A stretch of DNA of 36,904 nucleotides from Mycobacteriales bacterium (GTDB taxonomy: Bacteria > Actinomycetota > Actinomycetes > JAFAQI01), in contig DASZRO010000014.1 of assembly GCA_035550055.1 (NCBI GenBank), positions 1 to 36,904 on the forward strand, written 5' to 3'. The position numbers and the translations under genes are program-made. Below are positions 1 through 6,765 of this stretch, piece after piece (the first letter of the stretch is position 1; every line of letters begins with the position of its first letter). The notes under the pieces are model-generated. The model did no database searches. It was not told the origin of the DNA and saw only the letters and a list, made by a program, of their open reading frames with translations.

Positions 1-227
1 GCGGCGATCACCAAGCCCCAGATGACCAGCGTGCTGTCGCGTACGTCGGAGGTGGCCTCCGCGTTCCCGCCCAGCGGCAGGACGGCGCCAGCGCGGGCCG
101 GGCTCTCCTCGATGCTCGTCGTCGGGTGAGTCGTCATCGTCCGCGCACCGCCGGCCAACGCCGCGCCGCATCCCGGACAAGTGGCGGCGCCGGCCGGGAT
201 CGCCGCTCCGCAGTAGGTGCAGTTCAT
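1..227 (-). CDS. zinc-ribbon membrane protein, partial (C-terminus beyond window)
   Basis: The reverse strand reads from an ATG at 227 to the window edge without a stop, giving 75 residues. A ribosome binding site (GGGGAGGA, 3 bases from the ATG) supports the start. The first 20 residues hold two knuckles, CTYC and CPGC, which form a treble-clef or zinc-ribbon fold as in the zinc-ribbon domains placed in front of membrane proteins. A linker rich in Ala, Pro and Gly follows, and the visible part ends in a hydrophobic stretch (LVIWGLVIAA) that looks like the start of a transmembrane helix. It lies 37 bases downstream of the FkbM gene on the same strand. The function cannot be inferred; the family is widespread and heterogeneous. 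Confidence 0.75.
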   Translation of the reverse strand, partial: MNCTYCGAAIPAGAATCPGCGAALAGGARTMTTHPTTSIEESPARAGAVLPLGGNAEATSDVRDSTLVIWGLVIA

Positions 228-264
228 GCGTCCTCCCCAATCCCGTCAGTCGTGGCGATCGCCT

Positions 265-1071
265 TCAGTCACGGATGCAGACGATCGACAGCGCATCGCG
301 CGGCACGACGTCGACGAGGACATCCGGCTCCGCTTCGAGGCGTGTCGTGAACCCGTGGTCGGCGAGGTCGGCCACGATGCCGGCGACGTCGACGCCCCAA
401 TGAATGTCGATGAGAAAGGTCATCGGCCGCGAGGTCGCGAGCAGCTTTCGCGCGCCGGCCAGGACGTACTCCTCCGCCCCCTCGACGTCGATCTTCACGA
501 CGTCGACCTGCGCAAGCGCTGACTCTGCAATGAGGTCGTCGAGAGTCCGTGCCGGGATCTGCACGGTGCCGCGCGGCTTCATGTGCTCGAGCGTGTGCAC
601 CTCGCTCGGCGCGATGGTGCTGGTCCCCGACTGATGTCCCTGGTGCAGCTCGATGGTCCCGGTCTCGGCTGCCGCCGCCACCGGCGCGACCTCCACGACG
701 TGGTCGAGGTGATGCAGCCGTAGGTTCCGTTGCAGCTGGGGGACGTTGTCCGGGTCGGCCTCGACGGCGAGCACCCGCGTGCCGGGCCCACCTTGCTTGG
801 CCGCCCAGATCGAGAAGTCACCGAGGTTTGCACCGACATCGACGAAGCCGCCGCCCGGCGGCAGGAAACGAGCGATGTTGCTGAACTTCATCGGCTCGTA
901 GACCCACAGCAGCCGGCGCAGCGACTCCACCGAGTCGCCCAGGTCCATCCAGATCAGACCGGTGCGGGTCGGCATCGGGAGCGGGCGTCGCGGGGTGAAA
1001 CGCTGGATCGCGGGCCAGTGCCGCGCCGCGTTGTTCGCCACCCGGTGGCGGGTGGCGCTGGCCCGGATCAC
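265..1071 (-). CDS. FkbM family SAM-dependent methyltransferase
   Basis: This 268-residue protein carries the two hallmarks of FkbM methyltransferases. The SAM-binding motif I is FVDVGANLGDFS at about residues 76-87, and the FkbM signature VVKIDVEGAEEYVL lies at about 191-204. FkbM enzymes usually O-methylate sugars, glycolipids or polyketides, but the substrate cannot be told from sequence. The first 60 residues are basic and hydrophobic and may place the enzyme near the membrane; no clear signal peptide is seen. The start is GTG at 1071, because TACGCT ends exactly 6 bases upstream (1078-1083), the spacing of a leaderless transcript, and no Shine-Dalgarno sequence is present. No glycosyltransferase cluster surrounds it, so it stands alone among small membrane protein genes. 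Confidence 0.88.
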   Translation of the reverse strand: MIRASATRHRVANNAARHWPAIQRFTPRRPLPMPTRTGLIWMDLGDSVESLRRLLWVYEPMKFSNIARFLPPGGGFVDVGANLGDFSIWAAKQGGPGTRVLAVEADPDNVPQLQRNLRLHHLDHVVEVAPVAAAAETGTIELHQGHQSGTSTIAPSEVHTLEHMKPRGTVQIPARTLDDLIAESALAQVDVVKIDVEGAEEYVLAGARKLLATSRPMTFLIDIHWGVDVAGIVADLADHGFTTRLEAEPDVLVDVVPRDALSIVCIRD

Positions 1072-1077
1072 CAGCCG

Positions 1078-1083
1078 AGCGTA
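1078..1083 (-). promoter_or_regulatory. probable -10 element, leaderless transcript of the FkbM gene
   Basis: On the minus strand TACGCT is followed by 6 bases and then the GTG start. This fits the actinobacterial TAnnnT -10 consensus with transcription starting at the start codon. No convincing -35 hexamer was identified. Confidence 0.5.
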
Positions 1084-1105
1084 ACCAGCCGCGGGTGAGA
1101 ACGCC

Positions 1106-1255
1106 CTAGCGCAGGATGGCGAGCAATACGAGCGCGGCGATCACCGCGACGATGCCACCCATCGCCCAGCCCGGAATGAACTCGGCCTTCTGCGACTGCT
1201 TGGCCTCGGCCAATCGCGGGCCGGGCAACGAGTGCGGATCGGTCTTGCTAGGCAT
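1106..1255 (-). CDS. small single-pass membrane protein (49 aa)
   Basis: A 49-codon ORF starts at ATG 1255 and overlaps the end of the preceding 43-codon gene by 8 bases, so the two are probably translated as a pair. Residues 1-30 are polar (start MPSKTDPHSLPGPRLAEAKQ), and residues 31-49 form one helix rich in Ala, Val, Ile and Leu that ends in a single Arg. This is the layout of a small tail-anchored membrane protein. I do not recognise a family. It is shorter than usual gene-calling cut-offs and would often be missed. Support comes from the overlap, the sensible hydrophobicity profile and GC-rich third codon positions. Confidence 0.6.
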   Translation of the reverse strand: MPSKTDPHSLPGPRLAEAKQSQKAEFIPGWAMGGIVAVIAALVLLAILR

Positions 1256-1379
1256 GACGGGTGAACGCGTGCGCGATGCCGATGATCACGGCGAGGATCA
1301 GTCCGAGCCACAACACGTGCGCCACGAAACCGAGCCCGCCGAACAACAGCAACAGCACCAAGGCAAGTACAAGCAACAT
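1248..1379 (-). CDS. tiny hydrophobic membrane protein (43 aa)
   Basis: A strong AGGAGG lies 6 bases before the ATG at 1379. The 43-residue product is nearly all hydrophobic: two membrane segments (about 2-19 and 22-38) separated by a short turn, then a short basic/aromatic tail. It resembles the short DUF5670/lmo0937-type hydrophobic proteins, whose function is poorly known; the assignment rests on length and composition only. The gene is the first of a pair with the 49-codon gene, which it overlaps by 8 bases. Its Shine-Dalgarno sequence can pair with a CTCCTG just upstream (see the hairpin at 1386-1405). Confidence 0.6.
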   Translation of the reverse strand: MLLVLALVLLLLFGGLGFVAHVLWLGLILAVIIGIAHAFTRHA

Positions 1380-1385
1380 GACGAC

Positions 1386-1405
1386 CTCCTGATCGGTTGC
1401 AGGAG
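1386..1405 (-). promoter_or_regulatory. hairpin that would sequester the ribosome binding site of the 43-aa gene
   Basis: In the transcript, CTCCTG (1405-1400) is followed by an 8-base loop and CAGGAG (1391-1386), a perfect 6-bp stem. The right arm covers most of the AGGAGG Shine-Dalgarno sequence of the 43-codon gene. Folding would therefore block translation, and opening by heat, a ligand or a protein would allow it. The stem is short, and CTCCTG is simply the complement of a Shine-Dalgarno sequence, so chance is possible. Confidence 0.3.
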
Positions 1406-1439
1406 TGATCACCAGATTCCGCGCGACTAATCCCGCCGA

Positions 1440-2195
1440 TCAGGTGCAGGGCTGGCCCCCGATGGCGCCGAGCACCGTGATGCGTGCCCGGTCGACCCGG
1501 GCGGCGTCGTAGCGGGTTCGGCCGACGCCGTGACCGGAGGTGAGCTCGACGAACGCGCCCAGGGCCGAGCTGCCGGTGAGGCGGGCGAGCGCCGGTCCGA
1601 GGTAGACAGCCTGCTGGCAGCCGCTCGCCGTCAGGGCGTACACCTGGTGCTCCGGGCCGGGCAGGAGCCGCCGCCGGATGACGGCAAGCGCGACTGCTGC
1701 GGTCACGGTCGGCGCGAAGGTCAGGTACGTCGTACCGCCGTCCCAGCGGCCCCGCGACGCGACCGCCGGTTTCCCGAGCTCGCGGGTGATGCGGGCCGTC
1801 AACGCGCCGCAGTTCGTGTTGCGGGAGGCGTCAGCGGCGAGCACCGCTTCGGCCGCGGCCCGCGGTGCCGTCACGCCGAGCACGCCCAGTGACACGGCCA
1901 GCCGTTCCACGACCGCCTTCAGGGCGACCGGGTCGGCGTCCGTGCAGTGGCGCTGCAGCCGCAGCAAGGGGGCGAGGTACGCCAAGCGTCGTGCCGGCCG
2001 GGAGTCCTCGCCGGCGAGGGCGAATGCGACCTGCGCGATCGTCTGCGCCGTGCTGCCGGAGGACGACCCCGCTTCTGGGGCGACCGGTCCGCTCGACGAC
2101 GCGCAGGCCGTCACCCCGCCGAGCGCGAGGGCAGCGGCGAGCGCGATGCCCGAGAGCCGCGCCGACGCCGACCTAGTTCTCGGGGCCGGGACCAA
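1440..2195 (-). CDS. secreted lipoprotein of unknown function
   Basis: The 251-residue product begins with a basic n-region, a hydrophobic core (SGIALAAALALGGVTAC) and a lipobox-like LGGVTAC with Cys at 31, so it is probably lipid-anchored outside the membrane. After a Ser/Gly/Pro-rich linker the mature part is mostly predicted helical and has paired cysteines, including RHCTDAD, TNCGAL, SGCQQA and GQPCT. No family was recognised. The start is uncertain: the frame opens at a TTG (2195) that overlaps the upstream 72-codon gene by 23 bases, and there is no later start codon before the signal peptide core. The overlap suggests coupled translation with the membrane protein gene just upstream. Confidence 0.7.
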   Translation of the reverse strand: MVPAPRTRSASARLSGIALAAALALGGVTACASSSGPVAPEAGSSSGSTAQTIAQVAFALAGEDSRPARRLAYLAPLLRLQRHCTDADPVALKAVVERLAVSLGVLGVTAPRAAAEAVLAADASRNTNCGALTARITRELGKPAVASRGRWDGGTTYLTFAPTVTAAVALAVIRRRLLPGPEHQVYALTASGCQQAVYLGPALARLTGSSALGAFVELTSGHGVGRTRYDAARVDRARITVLGAIGGQPCT

Positions 2196-2391
2196 ACTCG
2201 CTGACCGCGTTCATGATCCCGGCGAAGTAGCCGCCGATGCAGCCCGCGACGAACAGCCCGATGCCGACCCAGAACAGCGGCCAGTTCCAGTAGATCAGCG
2301 CAATCCCGCCGAGAATCGTCCCTGCGATCGCGACGTACACCGTCGCCCAGATCGTCAGCGATGCGTTGTGCCCACCGGACCCGCCGGCCAT
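2173..2391 (-). CDS. small two-helix membrane protein, HGxxPAAW-like
   Basis: The ATG at 2391 is preceded by GAGGAGGA at 4 bases, a strong ribosome binding site. The 72-residue protein has a Gly-rich N-terminus with one His (GGSGGHN), two transmembrane segments (about 13-33 and 38-60) joined by YWNWPLFW, and a polar tail. Length, topology and the turn resemble the actinobacterial HGxxPAAW family of small membrane proteins, but the signature itself is not present, so family membership is a guess. Its end overlaps the start of the lipoprotein gene by 23 bases. Confidence 0.7.
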   Translation of the reverse strand: MAGGSGGHNASLTIWATVYVAIAGTILGGIALIYWNWPLFWVGIGLFVAGCIGGYFAGIMNAVSEFGPGPEN

Positions 2392-2429
2392 TGCGTCCTC
2401 CTCGGTCGAACCCGTACGCGACTAGCAGC

Positions 2430-3305
2430 CTAAGGCTCGTCCCGAGCCTCCACCGTCTCGGGGCGGGGCCAGAGCCGGTCTATCTCGGCGTTGAGCTCCG
2501 CTCCGAGCAGAATCGCCAACGCCGTCAGGTAGAGGAACAGCAGCACGGCGACAGGCGCGGACAGCGGCCCGTACGTCGCGGTCTTGCGAAACGCCCAGTC
2601 CAGCCAGGCCCGCAGCAACGTCGAGCCGACCACCCAGAACGACACGGCGAGCAGCGCGCCCGGAAGCGCCCGCCGCCACTGCGTACGCACCGGCAGCGCC
2701 TGGTGGTAGAGCGTCGCGATCAGCGCGAGAGACAGCAGGATGAGCACCGGCCAGTACCCGACCTCGAGGAAGCCGTGCACGGTGTCGTGCAACCGGTCCG
2801 GGAACGCCGACTCCAGCCGGGACGGCCCGAGCACCAGCAGCGGAAGCAGCACGATGACCCCGATGACGAACGTGAGATACATCCGCAGCGCCAGCAGCCG
2901 GCTGCGCACCGCGCCGCGATGGCTGCGCAGACCGTAGGCGATCGTGATCGTGTTGACGTAGGTCGCCATCGCCGACGATCCGGTCCACAGCGACACGACG
3001 AAGCTGATCGACACGACGTCGGCCCGGCCGCCGAACAGGATCCGGTGCAGTGCCGGAGCGATCGTCGAGTGCACCGCGCTCGGCACGATGACGTGCGTGA
3101 GCCCCTTCTCGATCGAGTTCTGCAGCCGGTTGAGGTTGTCCGCGCCGAGCAGCCCGTTGAAGTAGCCGATCACGCCGAGGACGGCGAGGATCAGCGACGG
3201 CAGCGACAGCAGCTGCCAGAAGCCGGCCTCCGCGGCGAGACCGAGGATGCGGTCGTGCCACGCCCGGCGAGCGGTCGAGATGGCGAGGTCGCGTGCGGTC
3301 GCCAT
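2430..3305 (-). CDS. YihY/BrkB-family integral membrane protein
   Basis: This 291-residue membrane protein has the YihY/virulence factor BrkB layout: an N-terminal amphipathic region, about six transmembrane helices, and the family-typical terminal stretch YGPLSAPVAVLLFLYLTALAILLGAELNAE near residues 250-280. The YG(P/S)...LLLWLY...LLGAE pattern is the family hallmark. The family was once called RNase BN in error; its role (possible transport or envelope function) is unsettled. The ATG at 3305 is chosen over GTG 3347 because TACCGT ends 6 bases before the ATG, the leaderless spacing used by many neighbours. The gene is divergent from aidB, and the two starts are 50 bases apart. Confidence 0.88.
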   Translation of the reverse strand: MATARDLAISTARRAWHDRILGLAAEAGFWQLLSLPSLILAVLGVIGYFNGLLGADNLNRLQNSIEKGLTHVIVPSAVHSTIAPALHRILFGGRADVVSISFVVSLWTGSSAMATYVNTITIAYGLRSHRGAVRSRLLALRMYLTFVIGVIVLLPLLVLGPSRLESAFPDRLHDTVHGFLEVGYWPVLILLSLALIATLYHQALPVRTQWRRALPGALLAVSFWVVGSTLLRAWLDWAFRKTATYGPLSAPVAVLLFLYLTALAILLGAELNAEIDRLWPRPETVEARDEP

Positions 3306-3311
3306 CACGAA

Positions 3312-3317
3312 ACGGTA
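3312..3317 (-). promoter_or_regulatory. probable -10 element of the yihY/brkB gene
   Basis: TACCGT on the minus strand lies 6 bases before the ATG at 3305, consistent with a leaderless transcript. It argues against the longer GTG-initiated reading frame starting at 3347. Confidence 0.5.
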
Positions 3318-3355
3318 CGGCGAATCCGGCCGGGAACCCTGCTTCACTGGTGCCC

Positions 3356-4975
3356 ATGACCGATACCCACCTGGTCACGAACCAGCCGCCGCCGCTCGTC
3401 GACTACGACGTGTTCAACGCCGACCTGGCCCTCGTCGAAGGCGTGCAACGCCATCAGGCCGGCTGGGCGATGGAGTCACTCGGCGAGCTCGGGCGGCGCG
3501 CCGGCGGTGCGGAAGCCCAGGAGTGGGGTCGGCTCGCGAACGTCAACCCGCCCCGGCTAGTCACCCACGACCGCTACGGGCACCGCATCGACGAGGTCGA
3601 GTTCCACCCGTCGTGGCACGAGCTGATGACGGTCGCCGTCTCGGCCGGGCTGCACTCCAGCTCCTGGACCGACCCGAAGCCGGGTGCCCACGTCGCCCGC
3701 GCCGCGGCGTTCTCGGTCTGGTCACAGACCGAAGGCGGCCACGGCTGCCCGATCTCGATGACGCACGCCGCGGTCCCGGCGCTGCGCGCCGACGCTGCCC
3801 TCGCCGCCGAGTGGGAGCCGCGCCTGACGTCGCGCGTCTACGACTTCGGGCTTCGCGTCCCGGCCGACAAAGCGGGTTGCCTCGCCGGCATGGGCATGAC
3901 GGAGAAGCAGGGCGGCTCCGACGTACGCACCAACACGACCGTCGCGGAGCCGGCCGCCGACGGGACGTACCGGATCACCGGCCACAAGTGGTTCACGTCC
4001 GCGCCGATGTGCGACGTGTTCTTGATCCTGGCCCAGGCGCCGGGCGGGCTCACCTGTTTCGTCGTCCCTCGGATCCTGCCCGACGGCACCCGTAACACCT
4101 TCCGCATCCAGCGCCTCAAGGACAAGCTCGGCAACAAGTCCAACGCGTCGAGTGAGCCGGAGTTCGACGACACCGTCGGCTGGCGGCTGGGCGACGAGGG
4201 GGCCGGGGTCCGCACCATCATCGAGATGGTCACCTCGACGCGGCTGGACTGCGTGATCGGCACGTCGACCCTGATGCGGGTCGCGGTGGCGCAGGCGACC
4301 CATCACGCGCGGCACCGCCAGGCGTTCGGCCGCTACCTCGCCGACCAGCCGCTGATGCGGATGGTGCTCGCCGACCTCGCCGTCGAGTCCGAGGCGGCGA
4401 CGACCCTGATGACGCGACTGGCCGCCGCGGTCGACGACGACGAGTCGGCGTTCAAGCGGGTGGGCTTGGCGGTCGGCAAGTACTGGGTGTGCAAGCGGGG
4501 TCCGGCGGTGGCCGCGGAAGCCCTCGAATGCTTCGGCGGCAACGGCTTCGTCGAGGACTTCCCGATGGCGCAGATCTATCGGGAGGCTCCGCTGAACTCG
4601 ATCTGGGAGGGGTCGGGCAACGTCAACGTGCTCGACGTACTTCGGGGACTGGCGCGTACGCCGGAGGCGTGGGAGGCGTTCCGTGCCGAGGTGTCGCTGG
4701 CCGCCGGCGCCGACCGCCGGCTGGACGCCGCCGCGTCAGCGCTCGACGCCGAGCTGGCCGACACCTCCGACATCGAGGTGCGGGCGCGGCGGGTGGTCGA
4801 GCGCATGGCGCTGGTCCTGCAGGGGTCGCTGCTGGTGCGCTTCGCGCCGCCGGCGGTCGCCGACGCGTTCTGCGCCTCGCGGCTGGCCGGCGACTGGGGA
4901 CACGCGTTCGGGACGCTGCCGCCGGGCGTCGACACCGCGGCGATCGTCGAACGCGCAACCCCGAAGGTCGGCTAG
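3356..4975 (+). CDS. aidB: AidB-type acyl-CoA dehydrogenase homologue
   Basis: The 539-residue product aligns along its length with E. coli AidB (541 aa), as recalled. Shared blocks include RLANVNPP, FHPSWHELM, PISMTHAAVP, GMGMTEKQGGSDVRTNT, RLKDKLGNKSNASSE, VCKRGPAVAAEALECFGGNGF and NSIWEGSGN. AidB is an FAD flavoprotein of the acyl-CoA dehydrogenase fold induced during alkylation stress in E. coli; it binds DNA and shows weak isovaleryl-CoA dehydrogenase activity, and its protective mechanism is still debated. The start is ATG 3356, giving MTDTHLVTNQ, which matches the family N-terminus. No ada or alkA gene lies nearby. The gene ends 26 bases before the convergent ceramidase-like gene, with no hairpin between them. 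Confidence 0.92.
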   Translation: MTDTHLVTNQPPPLVDYDVFNADLALVEGVQRHQAGWAMESLGELGRRAGGAEAQEWGRLANVNPPRLVTHDRYGHRIDEVEFHPSWHELMTVAVSAGLHSSSWTDPKPGAHVARAAAFSVWSQTEGGHGCPISMTHAAVPALRADAALAAEWEPRLTSRVYDFGLRVPADKAGCLAGMGMTEKQGGSDVRTNTTVAEPAADGTYRITGHKWFTSAPMCDVFLILAQAPGGLTCFVVPRILPDGTRNTFRIQRLKDKLGNKSNASSEPEFDDTVGWRLGDEGAGVRTIIEMVTSTRLDCVIGTSTLMRVAVAQATHHARHRQAFGRYLADQPLMRMVLADLAVESEAATTLMTRLAAAVDDDESAFKRVGLAVGKYWVCKRGPAVAAEALECFGGNGFVEDFPMAQIYREAPLNSIWEGSGNVNVLDVLRGLARTPEAWEAFRAEVSLAAGADRRLDAAASALDAELADTSDIEVRARRVVERMALVLQGSLLVRFAPPAVADAFCASRLAGDWGHAFGTLPPGVDTAAIVERATPKVG

Positions 4976-5001
4976 CCCCACCCCTGACCGCATGGCACCG
5001 C

Positions 5002-6726
5002 TCACATGTGCGGTTCGGTTTTGATCATGTTGGGCTCGGCGGGGAACTTGGTGTCTGCGCCCGGCCCGTTGAGCAGGTCGTTGGCGAACAGCGGGCACTC
5101 GCCGTCCTTGGACAGGTACGCCGACTGCGGCTTGCCCAACGTGTCCGCCGCTCCGCGCAGCAGCGAGCACTCGATCCGCGAGCCGATCGTGAACGACACG
5201 TTGAAGAAGAAGTTGTCGTTGCCGATCGGATCCGGGCACCCGATGGACACGCCGAGCACCTTGCACGCCGGGTCACCGGCCGGCGGCGGGTTGCCGGAGA
5301 ACAGCGAGCGCCGGATCGGCTCCGGGTACGACGACAGCGGCGCGATCAGGTAGCCGAGGAAGTCACCCGCCGTACCGATGTTGAGGTAGCCCTGCATCCC
5401 CGGCACGTCGTCACGGACCGCCTGCACGATCTGCGGGTACATCTCTCCCGGCCCCCCGCTGACCAACAGGTCCCCGATGTGCCCGGAGAACGTCGTCGTG
5501 CCGAGCAGGTTCGCGGTGAACCACGGGTAGCCGAGCGCCCGCGCGCCCGGGGCGCCGACCAGCGAGCCGGCGTACTCGACCGCGAGCAGGACCGGCGAGT
5601 CGATCACGTCCTCGATGAGATAGCTGGACATCCCGACCGTCGCGGGGCCGCGCACCGGCTGCGAGTGGCGCACCGCGTACTTCACCCCGAGCAGGACGCG
5701 GCCGGCGTACTCGTCGAGCTCACACAGCTGCTTGGCCTTGAACGCCTTGAGGTTCGGCTCGAGGCACTCCGCCCGGTTGGGCTGAGTGCGCCCGAGCGTG
5801 CCGACCTGATCCATCGCGAAGCCGCCGAACGCCTTCCTCATCGCGTCGTTGAGCCGCCCGACGTAGTCACCGGTCACGTAGGTGTTGTCGGAGTCGAGCA
5901 CGGTCGGGTGCGAGGAGTAGTTGGTGTAGGTGTCGAGAACCTTGCCCGTCTTCGGGTCGTGCGCCTGGATGACGCGGATCTCGTCGTCCATCGTCTGGTT
6001 GCGCGGGTCGTTGGAGAACTGGTTGGTCAGCAGCGGGTCGTCGTTGACACTCGGCGGGTACTCCTTGGTCTCCCCCGCGACGCCGGCGTGCGCCACGCCG
6101 TAGGTGAGCGTCGCGGGCCGCATGGCCTGCCACGCCTCGACCAGCGCCTTGACGGTCCGGTCGTGCACCAGCTCGAGGTACGACGTCGGGTCGCCGCCCC
6201 ACACGCCCACGGTGTCCGGGCCACCGTGGGTGTGGTCGGAGTCGACGAGGATCTCCGACGCCGTCGGCACCGGCGCGTGCTCCCGCTCGCGTGAGGCGAG
6301 TCTGGCGATCTCCGCGGCCGCGTCCTTGCGGATGTCCTCGATCCCGAACGGGCCCTGCTTGTAGGCGATGAAGTAGCCCTGCGTCTCGATCTGGGCGAAC
6401 GCGATCGTGTGGGTCCGGTCGCTGAACATGATCGCCCGGCTGTGCGAGCCGTCGCCGAGGATGCCGGTGGCGTAGCGACCGACCGTGTCCGGGATCTGGT
6501 ACTTGTTGGCGATCTTGTCGTCACCGAAGCCGTAGCCGCCGAGATAGAAGTCCTTGTGGGCGAGCATCGCCGGCGTCGGGTTGATCGACTCCGCAGCTCC
6601 GCCCACGAGATAGATCGCCGGCTGCTCGGGCTGCGTGCCGCGCTTTGCCGACGCGAACGCCGCCGGCGCGACCGATCCGGCGCAGAGGGCGACGGCGAGC
6701 AGGGTGACGGCGGGTCTACGGCGCAT
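5002..6726 (-). CDS. secreted neutral/alkaline ceramidase-like hydrolase (short form)
   Basis: The 574-residue protein starts with a Sec signal peptide (MRRRPAVTLLAVALCAGSVAPAAFA). The mature part has the zinc-site landmarks of the neutral/alkaline non-lysosomal ceramidase family: SDHTHGGPDTVGVWGG, the NYSSHPTVL stretch followed by TGDYVGRL, the Glu in SGGPGEMYPQIV, and the Tyr block NIGTAGDFLGYLIAPLSSYPEP. Family members cleave the amide bond of ceramides, but many bacterial members are uncharacterised, so the substrate is inferred. The start is ATG 6726 rather than upstream in-frame codons because the signal peptide begins there. The gene is divergent from a second, longer family member, with only 39 bases between the starts, and converges with aidB. 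Confidence 0.82.
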   Translation of the reverse strand: MRRRPAVTLLAVALCAGSVAPAAFASAKRGTQPEQPAIYLVGGAAESINPTPAMLAHKDFYLGGYGFGDDKIANKYQIPDTVGRYATGILGDGSHSRAIMFSDRTHTIAFAQIETQGYFIAYKQGPFGIEDIRKDAAAEIARLASREREHAPVPTASEILVDSDHTHGGPDTVGVWGGDPTSYLELVHDRTVKALVEAWQAMRPATLTYGVAHAGVAGETKEYPPSVNDDPLLTNQFSNDPRNQTMDDEIRVIQAHDPKTGKVLDTYTNYSSHPTVLDSDNTYVTGDYVGRLNDAMRKAFGGFAMDQVGTLGRTQPNRAECLEPNLKAFKAKQLCELDEYAGRVLLGVKYAVRHSQPVRGPATVGMSSYLIEDVIDSPVLLAVEYAGSLVGAPGARALGYPWFTANLLGTTTFSGHIGDLLVSGGPGEMYPQIVQAVRDDVPGMQGYLNIGTAGDFLGYLIAPLSSYPEPIRRSLFSGNPPPAGDPACKVLGVSIGCPDPIGNDNFFFNVSFTIGSRIECSLLRGAADTLGKPQSAYLSKDGECPLFANDLLNGPGADTKFPAEPNMIKTEPHM

Positions 6727-6735
6727 TCGAGAGGT

Positions 6736-6755
6736 TTCGCCTGCGACGCGGCGAA
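6736..6755. promoter_or_regulatory. inverted repeat between two divergent ceramidase-like genes
   Basis: TTCGCC (6736-6741) and GGCGAA (6750-6755) form perfect 6-bp arms around an 8-base spacer. They nearly fill the 39-base gap between the two start codons, and the flanks (GG and CC) extend the symmetry imperfectly. The position suits an operator that would control both genes. Promoters must overlap this gap or the start regions of the genes; no clean nAnnnT element at the usual 6-7 base spacing was found for either gene. Confidence 0.35.
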
Positions 6756-6765
6756 GTCCTGCCGC

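Noticed and set aside
2173-2391. Assignment of the 72-residue protein to HGxxPAAW with a tryptophan-operon role
   Set aside because: The HGxxPAAW signature is absent and no tryptophan genes are nearby, so only a loose resemblance is kept.
3293-3355. Upstream extension of the aidB reading frame
   Set aside because: It would overlap the divergent yihY gene. The conserved AidB N-terminus begins at ATG 3356.
4489-6294. 601-codon plus-strand frame running from aidB into the ceramidase-like gene
   Set aside because: It is an antisense/out-of-frame artefact of high GC that spans two real genes in other frames.
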